This document shows, one piece after another, positions 63,579-64,000 of a stretch of 64,000 bases of DNA. Source of the DNA: Pyrenochaeta sp. MPI-SDFR-AT-0127 (taxonomy: Eukaryota; Ascomycota; Dothideomycetes; Pleosporales; Cucurbitariaceae). The stretch's first letter is position 1; the number at the start of each line of letters is the position of its first letter. The translations under genes were made by a program, and so were the position numbers. Location of the stretch: positions 868,001-932,000 of the forward strand of contig JAGTJM010000004.1 of assembly GCA_020747015.1 (NCBI GenBank), given 5' to 3'. The notes beneath the pieces are model-generated. The model was not told the DNA's origin. It ran no database searches and saw nothing but the letters and a program-made list of their open reading frames with translations.

Positions 63579-64000
63579 TTACAACTTGGCCTCAACCTTC
63601 TTTAGGCACTCCTGGAACTCCTTCCAGTCGTACATGATGGCAGCACACTTTGTCTCCTCGGTGAGGAGCTTAGCCATCTGCTCCATCTTCTCCTTGCCCT
63701 CCTCAATGCCGTAGATGCCGACATAGCCGATGCAGGGAATACCAGCGCGCATGGCGGCAGTAGCACCAGACTTGCTGTCCTCGACGGTGACGGCCTCATG
63801 AGGCTTGACACCAAGCTGCTCGGCAGCGTAGAAGTAGATGGCGGGGTCTGGCTTCGAGCTGGGAGGGTTGAGCGAGGTGGCGGCAGAGTAGACGTGCTCG
63901 GGGGGGAAGAAGTGAGCAATGCCGGCCTTCTCAATGGAAGCAACGACACGGCTCTTAGCAGAGGTGCTGACGACAGACATGGGGTAGCCCTGCTCCTTGA
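63579..64000 (-). CDS. HAD-superfamily phosphatase, GPP/DOG-like (3' part)
   Basis: The 3' 140 codons of a HAD subfamily IA hydrolase whose start lies beyond the window. Visible motifs are motif II (MSVVSTSAKSRV), motif III lysine in SSKPDPAIYFYAAEQLG and motif IV VEDSKSGATAAMRAG. FFPPEHVYSAA is typical of the glycerol-3-phosphatase / 2-deoxyglucose-6-phosphatase group, which dephosphorylates small sugar or polyol phosphates in the cytosol. The nucleophile Asp motif I (DxDGT) would be upstream, outside the window. The C-terminus KKVEAKL is intact. Codon use is strongly biased to C-ending codons, as in highly expressed genes. Confidence 0.92.
   Translation of the reverse strand, partial: KEQGYPMSVVSTSAKSRVVASIEKAGIAHFFPPEHVYSAATSLNPPSSKPDPAIYFYAAEQLGVKPHEAVTVEDSKSGATAAMRAGIPCIGYVGIYGIEEGKEKMEQMAKLLTEETKCAAIMYDWKEFQECLKKVEAKL

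Overview
The window is chromosomal DNA from a filamentous ascomycete (Pezizomycotina). A Dothideomycete-like fungus fits, but the species cannot be named from this sequence alone. The evidence is short introns (mostly 47-70 bp, usually GT...AG, several with CTAAC-type branch sites), Zn2Cys6 regulators, a HET-domain protein, a PTH11/SAT4-type rhodopsin-like membrane protein, a GH11 xylanase and intron-rich housekeeping genes. Many genes are spliced. For those, the start and end give the full CDS span and the exons I worked out are listed in the evidence; every listed exon set sums to a whole number of codons except where a frameshift is stated.

Layout. 1-7.5 kb: 3' end of a GH11 xylanase, a small Cys-rich protein, a class III aminotransferase/dialkylglycine decarboxylase-like gene divergent from a Zn2Cys6 regulator, and an F-box protein. 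8.5-20.7 kb: mostly core genes. These are a small KKITL-type protein, an aldo/keto reductase, ribosomal protein uL6 (RPL9) with nine exons including an 8-nt microexon, an SV2-like MFS transporter with a poly-Thr microsatellite, the four-RRM nucleolar protein Nop4, and a cytochrome b5-like/MAPR heme protein. 21-25 kb: three collinear minus-strand genes, namely a secreted agmatinase-like ureohydrolase (10 exons, one GC-AG intron), an NTF2-like protein and a RidA-family protein.

25-31 kb: a gene-poor stretch, then the most notable locus. A two-exon gene (27160-27623) encodes a 137-residue secreted precursor ending in four copies of a KTPPGGF core, each preceded by basic residues and (in the first three) followed by KGR. 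It looks like a Kex2-processed repeat protein or RiPP-type peptide precursor and is not a family I recognise. A large DUF3176-type membrane protein is convergent with it. 32-46 kb: a DUF1295/steroid-reductase-like membrane protein, an F-box-like protein, a tRNA-Leu(AAG) with intron, a flavocytochrome b2-type FMN dehydrogenase with a one-base frameshift, a rhodopsin-like membrane protein and a secreted BBE-type FAD oxidase.

46-57 kb: a more accessory-looking block with a Zn2Cys6 regulator that ends early, a SUKH (SMI1/KNR4) protein, a mitochondrial helical protein, and a three-exon gene that appears to join N-terminal ankyrin repeats to a C-terminal HET domain. 57-64 kb: a secreted M28 aminopeptidase, a secreted LVIVD/beta-propeller-like protein and the 3' part of a HAD phosphatase. 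No transposase, reverse transcriptase, CRISPR array or rRNA gene was seen. No family was searched against a database; names rest on motif recognition.
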